Under the pieces are notes generated by a model. That model was not told where the DNA came from and did not search any database. It was given only the letters and a program-made list of their open reading frames with translations. A program made the translations under genes and the position numbers. Of a DNA stretch of 64,000 bases, positions 54,651-63,894 are shown one piece after another (positions within the stretch are counted from its first letter, which is position 1; the number at the start of each line of letters is the position of its first letter). Origin of the DNA: Vibrio rumoiensis (lineage in GTDB: Bacteria > Pseudomonadota > Gammaproteobacteria > Enterobacterales > Vibrionaceae); contig NZ_AP018685.1 in NCBI RefSeq assembly GCF_002218045.2, forward strand, positions 1,798,001-1,862,000. The letters are read 5' to 3'.

Positions 54651-55859
54651 TTAGATATCAAGTAATAAGCGAGCAGGATCTTCCAGTAACTCTTTAATCG
54701 TTACTAAGAAACCAACGGATTCACGACCATCAATTAGACGGTGATCGTAAGACAATGCAAGATACATCATTGGTAAAATTTCCACTTTACCGTTTACCGC
54801 CATTGGGCGATCTTGGATTTTGTGCATACCCAAAATTGCCGCTTGAGGTGGGTTAATGATTGGTGTCGACATTAATGAACCAAATACACCACCATTTGTA
54901 ATAGTGAAGTTACCGCCCATCAAATCTTCAACTTGCAACTTGCCATCACGACCTTTAATCGCCAGTTCTTTAATGCCTTTCTCAATATCTGCAAAGCCTA
55001 AAGTATCGCAATCTTTCAACACTGGCGTCACCAAGCCACGAGGGGTAGAAACCGCCATGCTAATGTCAAAGTAGTTGTGATACACGATGTCATCGCCATC
55101 AATAGAAGCGTTCACTTCTGGGTAACGCTTCAACGCTTCTGTCACGGCTTTAACGTAGAAAGACATGAAGCCTAAGCGCGTATCATGACGCTTCTCAAAC
55201 TGGTCTTTATATTGAGCACGAAGATCCATAATCGGTTTCATGTTCACTTCGTTAAACGTAGTTAGCATTGCCGTTGAGTTTTTTGCTTCCAGTAGACGAT
55301 TTGCCACTGTTTTACGCAAACGCGTCATCGGTACACGTTTTTCTGTACGAGCCGCTGCTGGTGCTTCAACTTGAGGCGCTTCAGCCGCTGGTTTTTTAGA
55401 TGATTTTTTCGCTAAGTGCGCATCAACATCTTCACGCGTAATACGTCCACCAACACCTGTACCTTTCACATCCGATGCTTCAAGGTTGTGCTCAGCTAAT
55501 AAACGACGAACCGCTGGGCTAAGTGCATCATTCGATTCTTCACTTAGTGCTGCTTTATGACGTTTATCAGGTGATGCTTCTGTTGATTCTGCTTTATCAG
55601 TAGTTGGCTCACCTGCAACTGCGCCAGGTTTTAATTTGGCTAAAAGTTGCTTTGATAATACCGTCGCACCCTCTTCTTCTAAAATAGCCTCTAACACTCC
55701 ATCGTCCGGAGCGGGTACTTCTAGCACTACTTTGTCAGTTTCAATTTCAACCAGTACTTCATCGCGTTGAACGGAATCACCCGGTTGTTTATGCCATGTA
55801 GCGACGGTTGCGTCAGCTACGGATTCAGGTAAATCTGGAACCAGAATTTCAATTGTCAT
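54651..55859 (-). CDS. sucB: 2-oxoglutarate dehydrogenase E2 (dihydrolipoyl succinyltransferase)
   Basis: Core of the 2-oxoglutarate dehydrogenase complex. The 402-residue protein has one lipoyl domain with Lys43 in EIETDKVVLEVPAP, an E3/E1-binding domain (about 112-150, LSPAVRRLLAEHNLEASDVKGTG-type), an Ala/Pro/Lys-rich linker, and the catalytic domain with YDHRLIDGRESV near the end. It follows sucA by 55 nt. Confidence 0.97.
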   Translation of the reverse strand: MTIEILVPDLPESVADATVATWHKQPGDSVQRDEVLVEIETDKVVLEVPAPDDGVLEAILEEEGATVLSKQLLAKLKPGAVAGEPTTDKAESTEASPDKRHKAALSEESNDALSPAVRRLLAEHNLEASDVKGTGVGGRITREDVDAHLAKKSSKKPAAEAPQVEAPAAARTEKRVPMTRLRKTVANRLLEAKNSTAMLTTFNEVNMKPIMDLRAQYKDQFEKRHDTRLGFMSFYVKAVTEALKRYPEVNASIDGDDIVYHNYFDISMAVSTPRGLVTPVLKDCDTLGFADIEKGIKELAIKGRDGKLQVEDLMGGNFTITNGGVFGSLMSTPIINPPQAAILGMHKIQDRPMAVNGKVEILPMMYLALSYDHRLIDGRESVGFLVTIKELLEDPARLLLDI

Positions 55860-55914
55860 ATCTGTAAAGTCCTTATCTCTAGCTCATTTAACTAGGAGTA
55901 ATAATCCACTGCAC

Positions 55915-58728
55915 TTAAAAATCTAAATTCAAAGCATCATCCACTAATGCTTTCTGTTGTTTTAAGTGTACCGACATATAACCAACGGCTGGAGAAGCAG
56001 AAGCTGGTCGACCTGCATATTTTAAAGTTGCGCCATTTGGTAAGGCAAAACGCATATTGTGTTGGCTGCTATACCATGCACCTTGGTTTTGAGGCTCTTC
56101 TTGACACCAAACAAAATCTTCAACATTGGTATATTGCTCAATCGCTTTACTCACATCCTCATAAGGGAATGGATAAAGTTGCTCAACACGAATAATTGCC
56201 ACATCGTCTTGTTCATTCTTACGACGTTGTTCAAGTAAATCGTAATAAACTTTACCTGAACACATCACCACACGTTTCACTTTGCTCGCTTCTAATTCAT
56301 CCATTTCTGGAATCGCAGCTTGGAATGTACCTTGTGCAAGTTCTTCAAGAGTTGAAGTACACAAAGGGTGACGTAACAAAGATTTTGGTGACATCACAAT
56401 CAATGGGCGACGCATAGGACGCACAACTTGACGGCGAATCATGTGATAAACCTGAGCGGGTGTTGATGGCACCACTACTTGGATATTTTGTTCAGCACAA
56501 AGCTGTAAATAACGCTCTAAACGAGCTGAAGAGTGCTCAGGGCCTTGACCTTCATAACCATGAGGCAACAACATTGTCAGACCACATAAACGGCCCCACT
56601 TCTGCTCACCTGAAGAGATAAATTGGTCAATCACAACCTGTGCTCCGTTGGCAAAATCACCAAACTGAGCTTCCCAAATGGTTAAACCACCGGGTTCAGC
56701 GGTTGCATAGCCATATTCAAACGCTAAAACAGCTTCTTCTGATAACACCGAGTCAAAGACTTGGAATGGGCCTTGTTTGTCATGAACATGAGCAAGTGGC
56801 ATGTAAGTACTCGCCGTTTCTTGATCATGTAAAACGGCATGGCGATGGAAGAAAGTACCACGGCCAGAGTCTTGTCCAGTAATACGAATACGCTTACCAC
56901 CATCCACTAAGGTTGCGTAGGCCAATGTTTCAGCCATACCCCAGTCAATTGGCTTATCACCACTGATCATAGACACGCGGTCATTATAAAGTTTAGCGAC
57001 ACGGCTTTGCAGCTTATGGCTTTCTGGGAATTGGCATGCTTTTTTACCAAGATCAGACAAGCGAGTTGGATCAATTTGGCTATCCCACTCTTCATTCCAC
57101 TCATGGCCAAGGTAAGGTGTCCAGTCAACCGAATGCAGTGCCATTGGGCGCCATTCTTTAACCACCACTTCACCACGGTCAAGCGCATCGCGATATTCAT
57201 TGACCATTTGAGTGGCCGTTTCTAGCTCAATATCTTTACGATCAACCAGCACATCAGCATAAAGCTTACGAGGCGTTGGGTGTTTTTTAATTTTTTGATA
57301 CATCAAAGGCTGAGTAGCATTTGGCTCATCGGCTTCGTTATGGCCATGGCGGCGATAACATACCAAATCAATCACAACGTCGCGTTTGAAGGTATTACGG
57401 TAATCTAATGCGATGCGAGTAATAAACGCTACCGCTTCTGGATCATCGGCATTCACATGGAAAATTGGCGCCTGTACCATCTTAGCGATATCAGTACAGT
57501 ACATGGTAGAACGCATATCGCGTGGGTTGGATGTCGTGAAACCAATTTGGTTATTAACGACGATACGAACCGTACCACCGACTTGATAACCACGAGCTTG
57601 AGACATATTAAACGTCTCAGCCACAACACCTTGACCAGCAATCGCTGAGTCCCCATGAATGGTGATTGGTAATACCTTGCTGCCATCTTTGTCGTTTAGA
57701 CGGTCTTGACGCGCGCGTACCGAACCAATAACCACTGGGTTGACGATCTCTAAGTGAGATGGGTTAAATGCTAATGCTAAATGCACATCTCCACCTGGAG
57801 TAGAGAAATCAGCAGAGAAACCTTGGTGATATTTCACATCACCCGTACCCCATGAGTCACCGTGTTTCCCCGCAAACTCATCGAATAAATCTTGTGGCTT
57901 CTTACCTAATACGTTGACTAGCATATTTAAGCGACCACGGTGCGCCATGCCAATAACAACTTCACGCATGCCCTTTGAGCCGGCATGGCGAATCAGTTCT
58001 TTTGTCATTGGAATTAACGCATCACCACCTTCCAATGAAAAACGCTTAGCTCCTGGGAATTTTGCGCCTAAATAACGCTCAAGGCCTTCCGCTGCAGTTA
58101 ATTCATGTAAGAAAGTTGATTTTTCTTCTGTGGTAAAGGTGCCTTCTCCTACCACTGATTCTAAGCGGTCTTGAATCCAACGCTTTTCTTCAGTGTTAGT
58201 AATGTGCATATATTCTGCACCAATCGAACCACAATAGATTTTATTCAGTGCTTCGTAGATATCTTTCAGCGGCATGGTGTCTTTGCCTACCGCAAAGGAA
58301 CCGACGTTAAATGACTCTTGGAAGTCTTCAGGAGAGAGATTGTGAAACGCAGGATCCAGTTCAGCCACTGATTCACGTTTCCAAATATTAAGAGGGTCTA
58401 GATTTGCAGCTTGATGCCCACGGAAACGGTAAGCATTGATTAACTGCAAGACTTTTACTTGTTTAGCATCGACATCAGGATCACTAACTTGGACATTGTA
58501 ATGCTTTGTCTCTTTCGCTAATCGTCTAAAGTAGTCACGAACACGAGAGTGTGGTTGCTCGCCATTCACAGCAGCTTCTGCTGGTAGGTTATCAAACACC
58601 TCTTTCCATTCGTCACCGACTAAATCGGGATCACTAAGATACAGTTCGTAGAGTTCTTCTACGTAAGTTGCATTGGCGCCAGCCAAGTGTGAAGACTCGA
58701 GCCATGCCTTCATCACGCCGTTGTGCAT
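55915..58728 (-). CDS. sucA: 2-oxoglutarate dehydrogenase E1 component
   Basis: Thiamine-diphosphate enzyme that decarboxylates 2-oxoglutarate; 937 residues (E. coli 933). It opens MHNGVMKAWLESSHLAGANATYVEELY, and shows EYMHITNTEEKRWIQ, the TPP-fold segments GMAHRGRLNMLVNVLGK and HGDSAIAGQGVVAETFNMS, and EEPQNQGAW near the C-terminus. Start is the family start, though MKAW five codons later is possible. Confidence 0.98.
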   Translation of the reverse strand: MHNGVMKAWLESSHLAGANATYVEELYELYLSDPDLVGDEWKEVFDNLPAEAAVNGEQPHSRVRDYFRRLAKETKHYNVQVSDPDVDAKQVKVLQLINAYRFRGHQAANLDPLNIWKRESVAELDPAFHNLSPEDFQESFNVGSFAVGKDTMPLKDIYEALNKIYCGSIGAEYMHITNTEEKRWIQDRLESVVGEGTFTTEEKSTFLHELTAAEGLERYLGAKFPGAKRFSLEGGDALIPMTKELIRHAGSKGMREVVIGMAHRGRLNMLVNVLGKKPQDLFDEFAGKHGDSWGTGDVKYHQGFSADFSTPGGDVHLALAFNPSHLEIVNPVVIGSVRARQDRLNDKDGSKVLPITIHGDSAIAGQGVVAETFNMSQARGYQVGGTVRIVVNNQIGFTTSNPRDMRSTMYCTDIAKMVQAPIFHVNADDPEAVAFITRIALDYRNTFKRDVVIDLVCYRRHGHNEADEPNATQPLMYQKIKKHPTPRKLYADVLVDRKDIELETATQMVNEYRDALDRGEVVVKEWRPMALHSVDWTPYLGHEWNEEWDSQIDPTRLSDLGKKACQFPESHKLQSRVAKLYNDRVSMISGDKPIDWGMAETLAYATLVDGGKRIRITGQDSGRGTFFHRHAVLHDQETASTYMPLAHVHDKQGPFQVFDSVLSEEAVLAFEYGYATAEPGGLTIWEAQFGDFANGAQVVIDQFISSGEQKWGRLCGLTMLLPHGYEGQGPEHSSARLERYLQLCAEQNIQVVVPSTPAQVYHMIRRQVVRPMRRPLIVMSPKSLLRHPLCTSTLEELAQGTFQAAIPEMDELEASKVKRVVMCSGKVYYDLLEQRRKNEQDDVAIIRVEQLYPFPYEDVSKAIEQYTNVEDFVWCQEEPQNQGAWYSSQHNMRFALPNGATLKYAGRPASASPAVGYMSVHLKQQKALVDDALNLDF

Positions 58729-58814
58729 ATTTTCCCTTAACCTTTTTTGGTTTCAAATTATGCTTCGACACTTACTCAGCTATAAATGGTTACGGTAAGT
58801 AAATGCCTAATTGT

Positions 58815-58845
58815 AAGTCGGCCTAGTGTAAGGCTGGGCCGACTT
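58815..58845 (-). other. Intercistronic stem-loop between sdhB and sucA
   Basis: AAGTCGGCC (58815-58823) pairs perfectly with GGCCGACTT (58837-58845) around a 13-nt loop. No T-run follows on the reverse strand. It may stabilise the sdh segment or mark a processing site between sdhCDAB and sucABCD. Confidence 0.5.
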
Positions 58846-58865
58846 TCCTTGCCCTAGAGCAATTT

Positions 58866-59579
58866 TTATACTGAACGATTGATAAGCATGGTTTTAATAT
58901 GACCAATCGCTTTGGTTGGGTTTAACCCCTTAGGACAAACACTGACACAATTCATTATCTCATGACAACGAAAAACGCTAAATGCATCGTCAAGATTTGA
59001 CAAACGTTCATCTGTCGCCGTATCTCGGCTATCAATTAACCAACGATAGGCTGCTAATAAACCAGCTGGGCCAATAAATTTATCCGGGTTCCACCAGAAT
59101 GAAGGACAAGATGTCGTACAACATGCACACATAATGCAATCATACAAACCATCGAGATGTGCACGATCTTCTGGTGATTGTAAATTTTCACGCGATGGTG
59201 GTAATTCGCTATCATTGATCAAATAGGGTTTGACCTTGGCATAATTATCATAAAACTGAGCCATATCAACAATAAGATCACGCACGACAGGTAAGCCAGG
59301 CAATGGGCGTATCACAACTTTACTCTTACCAAGCAATGCTGATAACGGTGTAATACACGCAAGACCATTTTTACCATTCATATTCAAGCCATCTGAACCA
59401 CATACACCTTCACGACATGAACGACGGAATGAGATCGTTGGATCTTGTTCTTTCAATAAGATAAGCGCATCAAGCACCATCATGTCAGAACCTTCTTCCA
59501 CTTCTAACTCATAATCCTTCATGTAAGGTTTTTTGTCAGCGTCAGGGTTATAACGATACAAAGAGAAATTTACTTTCAT
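58866..59579 (-). CDS. sdhB: Succinate dehydrogenase iron-sulfur subunit
   Basis: Electron-transfer subunit of complex II. The 237-residue protein has the 2Fe-2S cysteines (CREGVCGSDGLNMNGKNGLAC pattern, about 54-74), the 4Fe-4S motif CIMCACCTTSC (about 148-158) and the 3Fe-4S set with CHEIMNCVSVCPKGLNP. It follows sdhA by 14 nt. Confidence 0.98.
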   Translation of the reverse strand: MKVNFSLYRYNPDADKKPYMKDYELEVEEGSDMMVLDALILLKEQDPTISFRRSCREGVCGSDGLNMNGKNGLACITPLSALLGKSKVVIRPLPGLPVVRDLIVDMAQFYDNYAKVKPYLINDSELPPSRENLQSPEDRAHLDGLYDCIMCACCTTSCPSFWWNPDKFIGPAGLLAAYRWLIDSRDTATDERLSNLDDAFSVFRCHEIMNCVSVCPKGLNPTKAIGHIKTMLINRSV

Positions 59580-59593
59580 TTGCTTAATCTCCC

Positions 59594-61360
59594 TTAGTAA
59601 ACACGGGCTTTAGGTGGAAAGGCTTCACGCAGCACAGGCTGCATGTTCACATCACGCTTAGACATCTCTTCCGTTTCAGGATTATAAATCGAGTGACATA
59701 ACCAATTCGCATCATCACGATCTGGATAGTCAAAGCGAGCGTGTGCACCACGACTTTCCGTACGGTAATTAGCCGCAACCGCAGTGGCAAATGCCGTTTC
59801 CATTAAGTTGTCTAATTCCAAACATTCAATACGCTGGGTATTAAACTCAGTTGATTTATCTGATAAGTAAGCATTTTTCAGGCGTTCACGAATCGCTTTA
59901 AGCTCTTCTAAACCTTTTGCCATCGCATCACCCTCACGGAATACCGAGAAGTTATTTTGCATGCAACTTTGCAAATCTTTGCGAATCTGTACAGGGTCTT
60001 CACCGCCAGTACTGTTTTCCCAACGATTATAGCGAGCTAATGAAGCTTCAATATCAGCCTCTGTTGCTTCTGGGGTTTCAGCTTGAAGTGCCAGTGTTTC
60101 ACCTAAATGCAAACCTGTTGCGCGGCCAAACACTACTAAATCAAGTAGTGAGTTACCACCTAAGCGGTTTGCACCATGTACTGATACAGAGGCAATTTCA
60201 CCACAAGCAAATAAACCTTGAACTTCTTGGTCTTGCCCATTGGCATCTTGCTTAATCGCTTGACCAGATACTTGCGTTGGAACTCCACCCATCATGTAGT
60301 GACAAGTTGGGATAACGGGAATCGGTTCTTTAACCGGATCAACGTGAGCAAAGGTGCGAGATAGTTCAAGAATACCTGGCAAACGAGCATCTAATACTTC
60401 TTTACCTAAGTGATCCAATTTCAATTTGATATGAGGTCCCCAAGGACCATCGCAGCCACGACCTTCACGAATTTCAATCATCATTGAACGTGCTACTACG
60501 TCACGACCTGCTAGATCTTTGGCATTCGGTGCGTAACGCTCCATGAAACGTTCACCATCTTTGTTAAGAAGATAACCACCTTCACCACGACAACCTTCGG
60601 TTACGAGCACACCTGCGCCGGCAATACCGGTTGGGTGGAATTGCCACATTTCGATATCTTGCATTGGAACACCGGCGCGCAACGCCATCCCAACACCATC
60701 ACCGGTATTAATATGAGCATTGGTCGTTGATTGATAAATACGACCTGCACCACCAGTTGCCAGTACGGTTGCTTTTGCTTTGAAGTAGCAAATCTCGCCC
60801 GTTTCCATGCAAAGAGCAGTGGTACCTAATACAGCACCCTCTTCATTTTTTACTAAATCAAGTGCATACCACTCAGAGAAAATCGTGGTTTTATGTTTGA
60901 TATTTTGTTGATAAAGCGTATGAAGTAACGCATGCCCAGTACGGTCAGCCGCTGCCGCCGTTCGAGCCGCTTGCTCACCACCAAAATCTTTTGATTGACC
61001 GCCAAATGGACGTTGATAAATAGAGCCATCTTCAAAACGAGAAAACGGTAAACCCATTTTTTCTAATTCAATGACCGATTCAGGACCGTTTTTACACATA
61101 TACTCGATGGCATTTTGGTCACCAATGTAATCCGAACCTTTAACGGTATCGTACATGTGCCATTGCCAATCATCTTTATGTGAGTTCCCTAAAGCGACAG
61201 TAATACCACCTTGAGCAGATACTGTATGAGAACGAGTTGGAAATACTTTAGAAAGCAACGCACAAGATAGGCCTTGCTCTGAAATTTGTAATGCAGCGCG
61301 CATACCAGCGCCACCAGCGCCGATCACTACGGCGTCAAATTCACGAACGGGAATACTCAC
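59594..61360 (-). CDS. sdhA: Succinate dehydrogenase flavoprotein subunit
   Basis: Catalytic subunit oxidising succinate to fumarate. The 588-residue protein equals the E. coli length, with the FAD dinucleotide motif VVIGAGGAGMRAAL, covalent-FAD His45 in RSHTVSAQGG, and the active-site region QFHPTGIAGAGVL and HGANRLGGNSLLDLVVFGR. It begins directly at the sdhD stop. Confidence 0.98.
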   Translation of the reverse strand: MSIPVREFDAVVIGAGGAGMRAALQISEQGLSCALLSKVFPTRSHTVSAQGGITVALGNSHKDDWQWHMYDTVKGSDYIGDQNAIEYMCKNGPESVIELEKMGLPFSRFEDGSIYQRPFGGQSKDFGGEQAARTAAAADRTGHALLHTLYQQNIKHKTTIFSEWYALDLVKNEEGAVLGTTALCMETGEICYFKAKATVLATGGAGRIYQSTTNAHINTGDGVGMALRAGVPMQDIEMWQFHPTGIAGAGVLVTEGCRGEGGYLLNKDGERFMERYAPNAKDLAGRDVVARSMMIEIREGRGCDGPWGPHIKLKLDHLGKEVLDARLPGILELSRTFAHVDPVKEPIPVIPTCHYMMGGVPTQVSGQAIKQDANGQDQEVQGLFACGEIASVSVHGANRLGGNSLLDLVVFGRATGLHLGETLALQAETPEATEADIEASLARYNRWENSTGGEDPVQIRKDLQSCMQNNFSVFREGDAMAKGLEELKAIRERLKNAYLSDKSTEFNTQRIECLELDNLMETAFATAVAANYRTESRGAHARFDYPDRDDANWLCHSIYNPETEEMSKRDVNMQPVLREAFPPKARVY

Positions 61361-61708
61361 TTACACACCCCACAGAATAAATAGACCAGAGAAGAAGTAC
61401 GCAATTAATGTCACGATGACAATAAGTTGTAATGCAATACGTACCGCGGTTGGTTTGATGTAATCGGTCAATACCTGCCACATGCCAATCCATGCATGGA
61501 TCAGCACACATAACAGTGCAATCATCGTAAACACTTTAGTAAAAGTGCCACTAAAGAACGATTGCCATGATAGGTAATTGATATCCGGACCACATGCTAA
61601 AAAACCCACCATATACACGGTATAAAGTGTCATGATGATGCCGGTCGCGCGGATTAGGAGGTAATCATGAACTCCATTACGTCCGAATGAAGAAATGTGC
61701 TTTACCAT
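61361..61708 (-). CDS. sdhD: Succinate dehydrogenase membrane anchor SdhD
   Basis: Small membrane anchor of complex II, 115 residues with three membrane spans. The heme-ligand His lies in LIHAWIGMWQVLTDYIKPT. It opens GRNGVHDYLLIRATGI, typical of SdhD. It overlaps sdhC by 7 nt and abuts sdhA. Confidence 0.95.
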   Translation of the reverse strand: MVKHISSFGRNGVHDYLLIRATGIIMTLYTVYMVGFLACGPDINYLSWQSFFSGTFTKVFTMIALLCVLIHAWIGMWQVLTDYIKPTAVRIALQLIVIVTLIAYFFSGLFILWGV

Positions 61709-62094
61709 ACAAGAACTCCTGCTAATACCGATAATACAGCGGTCACCACGAAAACAGCTTTAGCGCTTAACGCACCGCTTTCTTTCTCTTCAAAATACTT
61801 CATGTCCATAAGCAAATGACGAATACCGCCGCAAATGTGGTAAGCAAGTGCTGTCAATATGCCCCATAAGATAAATTTAACAACAAAGCTATCAATAAAA
61901 TTAGATGCTTGTGAAAAACCAACCGGAGATGATAAAGAGGTGGCAAGTAGCCATAATAGGATACCAACAGAGACAAACATAATGACACCTGAAACACGGT
62001 GCACAATGGATGCGATTGCGGAGATCGGGAAATGTATCGTTTGTAAATCTAGGTTTACTGGTCTGGACTTTCTTTCTTTCACGGGTGTGCTCAC
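61702..62094 (-). CDS. sdhC: Succinate dehydrogenase cytochrome b556 subunit SdhC
   Basis: Membrane anchor and quinone/heme-binding subunit, 130 residues with three spans. Signature pieces are RPVNLDLQTIHFPISAIASIVHRVSGV and the heme His region LAYHICGGIRHLLMD. First gene of sdhCDAB-sucABCD, divergent from gltA. Confidence 0.96.
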   Translation of the reverse strand: MSTPVKERKSRPVNLDLQTIHFPISAIASIVHRVSGVIMFVSVGILLWLLATSLSSPVGFSQASNFIDSFVVKFILWGILTALAYHICGGIRHLLMDMKYFEEKESGALSAKAVFVVTAVLSVLAGVLVW

Positions 62095-62484
62095 TCAGTT
62101 CCAATCAGAACATTTATAGTTATTGACATAAATTGGTTAAACACCCTGTAACTATTTAATTAACAACTTCAGTCCATAACACCCAGTTTATCTATGAATT
62201 TTTTTGTTAATTAAACATCTACCTCACCGAGAGCAGCTTCCGAAACCCCTGATAAAATAAGGCGTTAACCAAAATTTTCATTAGCACTATACGACCGCTA
62301 ACACACAAATTCAATTCATGTAACAAAATATGCTACATAGAACATATTTTTAACTTTTTCCACACGAAAAACTATAAGCAGCACACACTTCGAAGTAGAA
62401 TAATTGACTTTGGACATGAATCTGAGTACAAAAACCACACACAAAATATCCTGGATGGATAAATAATTTACAAAGGAGAATGTC
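62095..62484. promoter_or_regulatory. Divergent sdhC/gltA promoter region with two ArcA-like boxes
   Basis: This 390-bp region carries TGTTAATTAA at 62205-62214 (forward strand) and the same 10-mer on the reverse strand at 62165-62156, both exact matches to the ArcA-P core TGTTAATTAA, 40 bp apart in inverted orientation. In E. coli ArcA represses sdhC and gltA under oxygen limitation. Strong AT content lowers specificity. An AAAGGAGA ribosome binding site precedes gltA. I saw no convincing CRP site. Confidence 0.6.
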
Positions 62485-63774
62485 ATGGCGGATAAGAAAG
62501 CGACCCTTCATATTGAAGGTCAGGCACCTATTGAGCTCCCTATTTTAAGCGGCACAAATGGCCCTGATGTAGTGGATGTTCGCAAATTAGGTGCAAGCGG
62601 TTATTTCACTTTTGACCCAGGTTTTCTTGCTACTGCGTCTTGCGAATCCCAAATCACTTACATTGACGGTGGCAAAGGTATTTTACTCCACCGTGGTTTC
62701 CCAATCGACCAACTTGCCAACAATGCTGATTATTTAGAAGTATGCTATATCTTGCTTTATGGCGAAGCACCGACACGCGCTGAATATGAAAAATTCAAGA
62801 AAATCGTTTCTGATCACACCATGGTTCACGAACAAATCGCTAGCTTTTTCCATGGCTTCCGTCGTGATGCACACCCAATGGCAGTGATGTGTGGCGTCGT
62901 CGGCGCTTTAGCGGCTTTCTACCATGATTCATTAGACATTAATAATGCGACACACCGTGAAATTACTGCTTTCCGCTTGTTATCTAAAATGCCGACACTT
63001 GCGTCTATGTGTTACAAATATTCAATCGGTCAACCATTCATCTACCCTCGAAATGAACTCGATTATGCAAGTAACTTCTTACACATGATGTTTGCTAACC
63101 CTTGTGAAGAGTACAATGTGAATCCAGTAGTCGCTCGTGCGATGGATAAAATCTTTACCCTGCATGCCGATCACGAACAAAATGCATCAACATCAACGGT
63201 TCGCCTAGCTGGTTCATCTGGCGCTAACCCATTTGCTTGTATTGCTGCTGGTATTGCTTCTCTTTGGGGACCTGCACATGGCGGTGCCAACGAAGCATGC
63301 TTGAAAATGCTAGAAGAGATTGGCAGTGTTGAAAATATTCCTGAATATATTGAGCGCGCGAAAGATAAAGATGACCCATTCCGCCTAATGGGCTTTGGTC
63401 ACCGAGTCTACAAAAACCATGATCCGCGCGCGAAAGTAATGCGCGATTCATGTCATGAAGTACTTTCTGAGCTTAATATTCAAGACCCATTACTGGATGT
63501 GGCAATGGAATTAGAGCGTATTGCCCTTTCTGACCCATATTTTGTTGAGAAAAAGTTATACCCTAACGTTGATTTCTACTCCGGTATTATCCTCAAAGCA
63601 ATTGGTATTCCGGTATCAATGTTTACGGTTATTTTCGCGCTTTCTCGTACCATTGGTTGGATTGCGCATTGGAATGAAATGCATGATGATCCAAATAATC
63701 GTATCGGTCGCCCTCGCCAACTTTATACTGGTAAATTGAGTAGAGATTTCAAACCTCTACAAGAGCGTGAATAG
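62485..63774 (+). CDS. gltA: Type II citrate synthase
   Basis: Condenses oxaloacetate and acetyl-CoA to enter the TCA cycle. The 429-residue protein has the citrate synthase signature GFGHRVYKNHDPRAKVM, the catalytic His in LHADHEQNASTSTVRLAGSS and WIAHWNEM near the end. Being of the hexameric NADH-inhibited type is inferred from its length and kinship with the E. coli enzyme. AAAGGAGA lies 5-6 nt before the ATG. Confidence 0.98.
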   Translation: MADKKATLHIEGQAPIELPILSGTNGPDVVDVRKLGASGYFTFDPGFLATASCESQITYIDGGKGILLHRGFPIDQLANNADYLEVCYILLYGEAPTRAEYEKFKKIVSDHTMVHEQIASFFHGFRRDAHPMAVMCGVVGALAAFYHDSLDINNATHREITAFRLLSKMPTLASMCYKYSIGQPFIYPRNELDYASNFLHMMFANPCEEYNVNPVVARAMDKIFTLHADHEQNASTSTVRLAGSSGANPFACIAAGIASLWGPAHGGANEACLKMLEEIGSVENIPEYIERAKDKDDPFRLMGFGHRVYKNHDPRAKVMRDSCHEVLSELNIQDPLLDVAMELERIALSDPYFVEKKLYPNVDFYSGIILKAIGIPVSMFTVIFALSRTIGWIAHWNEMHDDPNNRIGRPRQLYTGKLSRDFKPLQERE

Positions 63775-63795
63775 TATAATTTAAGAAAATAATAA

Positions 63796-63830
63796 ATAAA
63801 AAAGCGAGCTATTAAGGCTCGCTTTCTCGT
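63796..63830 (+). terminator. Intrinsic terminator after gltA
   Basis: AAAGCGAGC (63801-63809) pairs perfectly with GCTCGCTTT (63817-63825) around a 7-nt loop. The 3' arm and tail are not followed by a plain T-run but merge into the TTTCTCG tandem repeat, so efficiency may be reduced. Confidence 0.75.
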
Positions 63831-63885
63831 TTCTCGTTTCTCGTTTCTCGTTTCTCGTTTCTCGTTTCTCGTTTCTCGTTTCTCG
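63823..63885 (+). repeat. 7-bp tandem repeat, nine perfect copies
   Basis: TTTCTCG is repeated nine times without error (63 bp). The first copy overlaps the 3' arm of the gltA terminator. The array ends 9 bp before the stop codon of the convergent NIF3-family gene and so lies outside both genes. A period of 7 with this purity suggests frequent copy-number change. Confidence 0.97.
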
Positions 63886-63894
63886 AGGACGAGA

